The translations under genes and the position numbers were made by a program. Shown piece after piece: positions 4,838 through 5,667 of a DNA stretch of 5,667 nucleotides. The notes beneath the pieces were generated by a model, which had not been told where the DNA came from, searched no databases, and saw only the letters and a program-made list of their open reading frames with translations. The number at the start of each line of letters is the position of its first letter. The stretch's first letter is position 1. Location: contig JALUUX010000095.1 of NCBI GenBank assembly GCA_027021145.1, forward strand, positions 1 to 5,667, written 5' to 3'. Origin of the DNA: Candidatus Shapirobacteria bacterium (GTDB lineage Bacteria; Patescibacteriota; Microgenomatia; UBA12405; JAHJSD01).

Positions 4838-5667
4838 ATGATTGCCAAAGAGATTAAAAATCTATTGGTGGAATCTGTTGAGGATCTTGGTTGGCCGGTA
4901 AAGATTTCTGCTGACGAAATCCAACTGGAGCATCCAAACTTACCCGAGCATGGTGATTATGCCACTAATATTGCTTTAGTTTTATTTCAGAAGCTCAAAA
5001 GTCAAAAGTCAACCCGCCAAAAGCTAACGCATTCAGGCGGGCAGGAAGTCAAAACTACAACTCAAAAGTTAAAAGTAAATTCGCCCTTGCAACTAGCTCA
5101 ATTGATTACCAAGAAGCTAACTGCGCTAATCACTAATTACCAACTACCAATCACCAAAATCGAACCCGCTCCCCCCGGCTTTATTAACTTCTGGCTCTCC
5201 CAAGATTACCTTATCAGTCAAGCAGTTGAGCTAACAAACGAAGATAAATTTACCAAAAAAATGGCAAAATTAGGCAGGAGTAAAGCAATGGTTATCGATT
5301 ATTCCTCGCCTAATATTGCCAAGCCTTTTGGCATTGGTCATTTGCGCTCAACCAATATTGGTCAGGCAATTTACAATCTTTATCAATTTTTAGGCTGGAA
5401 AACAATTGGCGACAATCACTTAGGTGACTGGGGCACTCAGTTCGGTAAATTGATCTACATGATTAAATCCAAAAATTTGAAAATTGAAAATTTGAAAATT
5501 GAAAATTTAGAGCGGCTTTATGTTGAGTTTCATCGGCTAGCCGAAAAGGATCCCTCCTTGGAAGAGGAGGGGAGGAAGTGGTTTAGGAAACTCGAAGAAG
5601 GCGATCCAGAAGCTAAAGCGGTCTGGCAGGCTTGTGTTGATCTCAGCCTAAAAGAATTTAATCGGAT
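4838..5667 (+). CDS. argS: Arginyl-tRNA synthetase, N-terminal part (3' end outside window)
   Basis: The enzyme charges tRNA-Arg with arginine in the cytoplasm. ATG 4838 begins MIAKEIKNLLVESVED, a normal ArgRS opening; 276 codons plus two bases are visible, about half of a usual 550-600 aa enzyme. The N-terminal tRNA D-loop-recognition domain includes HPNLPEHGDYATNIALVL (residues 32-49), NSPLQLAQLI (81-90) and PGFINFWL (113-120). The catalytic domain has DYSSPNIAKPFGIGHLRST (154-172), where GIGH stands in place of the class I HIGH motif, then NHLGDWGTQFGKLI (193-206), a hallmark of ArgRS. DPSLEEEGRKWFRKLEEGD (238-256) is also typical. Residues about 54-80 appear to be an insertion made of repeat DNA, and two other segments (97-108, 213-224) are encoded by tandem repeats. 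It is divergent from the glycosyltransferase and has its own probable promoter. The assignment is very secure. Confidence 0.96.
   Translation, partial: MIAKEIKNLLVESVEDLGWPVKISADEIQLEHPNLPEHGDYATNIALVLFQKLKSQKSTRQKLTHSGGQEVKTTTQKLKVNSPLQLAQLITKKLTALITNYQLPITKIEPAPPGFINFWLSQDYLISQAVELTNEDKFTKKMAKLGRSKAMVIDYSSPNIAKPFGIGHLRSTNIGQAIYNLYQFLGWKTIGDNHLGDWGTQFGKLIYMIKSKNLKIENLKIENLERLYVEFHRLAEKDPSLEEEGRKWFRKLEEGDPEAKAVWQACVDLSLKEFNR
4994..5081 (+). repeat. Composite repeat in argS: palindrome inside a heptamer array
   Basis: Heptamers of the form STYAAAA (CTCAAAA, GTCAAAA, GTTAAAA) occur at 4994, 5001, 5048, 5061 and 5068, with partial units at 5008 and 5075. Between the left and right groups lies CCCGCC (5013-5018), a 17-base spacer containing GCTAACGC, and GGCGGG (5036-5041), a palindrome with six-base arms. 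The block encodes about residues 54-80, rich in Lys, Gln, Thr and Ser. It separates ATNIALVLFQKLK from NSPLQLAQLI, which in most ArgRS proteins follow each other closely. The frame is kept. I read it as a captured mobile or expanding repeat. Confidence 0.6.
5127..5161 (+). repeat. Five-unit degenerate heptamer repeat in argS
   Basis: Five consecutive 7-bp units fit roughly YAAYYAC (TAATCAC, TAATTAC, CAACTAC, CAATCAC), the last one (CAAAATC) more diverged. They total 35 bp and encode about LITNYQLPITKI (residues 97-108). The period is not a multiple of three, so the repeat is a DNA feature, not a protein repeat. Confidence 0.55.
5474..5509 (+). repeat. 15-bp tandem repeat in argS encoding NLKIE units
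   Basis: Two exact 15-bp copies (5474-5488, 5489-5503) and the first six bases of a third with one change encode NLKIE, NLKIE, NL. Each 15-mer can be read as GAAAATT plus GAAAATTT, a 7+8 pattern. The segment falls in the linker between GKLIYMIK and ERLYVEFH, which varies among ArgRS proteins. Confidence 0.7.

Noticed and set aside
4994..5161. CRISPR array suggested by repeated short units
   Set aside because: Units are 7 bp, contiguous and inside argS; there are no spacers of even length and no cas genes.
5534..5543. Ten-base palindrome CGGCTAGCCG in argS
   Set aside because: It is short, has no spacer for a hairpin loop or flanking repeats, and is expected by chance.
5552..5571. Hairpin CCCTCC/GGAGGG with a GGAA loop in argS
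   Set aside because: The encoded DPSLEEEGRKWF is ordinary conserved ArgRS sequence, so the pairing follows from codon choice and not an inserted element.

Overview
The window reads as a compact bacterial chromosome segment with moderate G+C. It holds parts of two housekeeping aminoacyl-tRNA synthetase genes at its edges and mostly unfamiliar genes between them. Three genes here end in TGA and no gene needs TGA read as an amino acid, so the standard bacterial code fits. Few starts have a clear Shine-Dalgarno site. Lineage-poor small proteins, palindromes inside essential genes and promoters touching start codons make me suspect a Candidate Phyla Radiation (Patescibacteria) genome. That is an inference, not a proven placement.

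Layout, left to right. 1-744 (+) is the 3' end of leuS, from just before the KMSKS loop to the stop codon. 756-1280 (+) is an unrecognised 174-residue soluble protein with an HExxH motif; its end overlaps, tail to tail, the last of three minus-strand genes. That set reads 3139->1994 (381 aa, Pro/Gln/Glu-rich head, helical body, two hydrophobic segments), 1954->1634 (106 aa, charged helical protein) and 1587->1243 (small protein with about three membrane segments). A near-consensus promoter lies directly before the first of them. 3209-3236 is a perfect 28-bp palindrome that can act as a terminator, with a decayed second copy 54 bp away. 4703->3339 (-) is a GT4-type glycosyltransferase. 4838 to the window end (+) is the 5' two-fifths or so of argS, divergent from the glycosyltransferase across a 134-bp control region.

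The most notable signal is not a gene. Both synthetase genes carry, in frame, material that looks like inserted repeats: a 35-nt near-perfect hairpin in leuS, a palindrome embedded in a degenerate AAAAGTC-type heptamer array in argS, and three further short tandem repeats with heptamer or 7+8 periodicity. These resemble in principle the protein-coding palindromic elements known from Rickettsia and the heptanucleotide repeats known from cyanobacteria, but here they sit inside essential translation genes. A second theme is promoter elements placed so close to start codons that the mRNAs should be leaderless or nearly so. I see no CRISPR array, insertion sequence, tRNA or rRNA gene.
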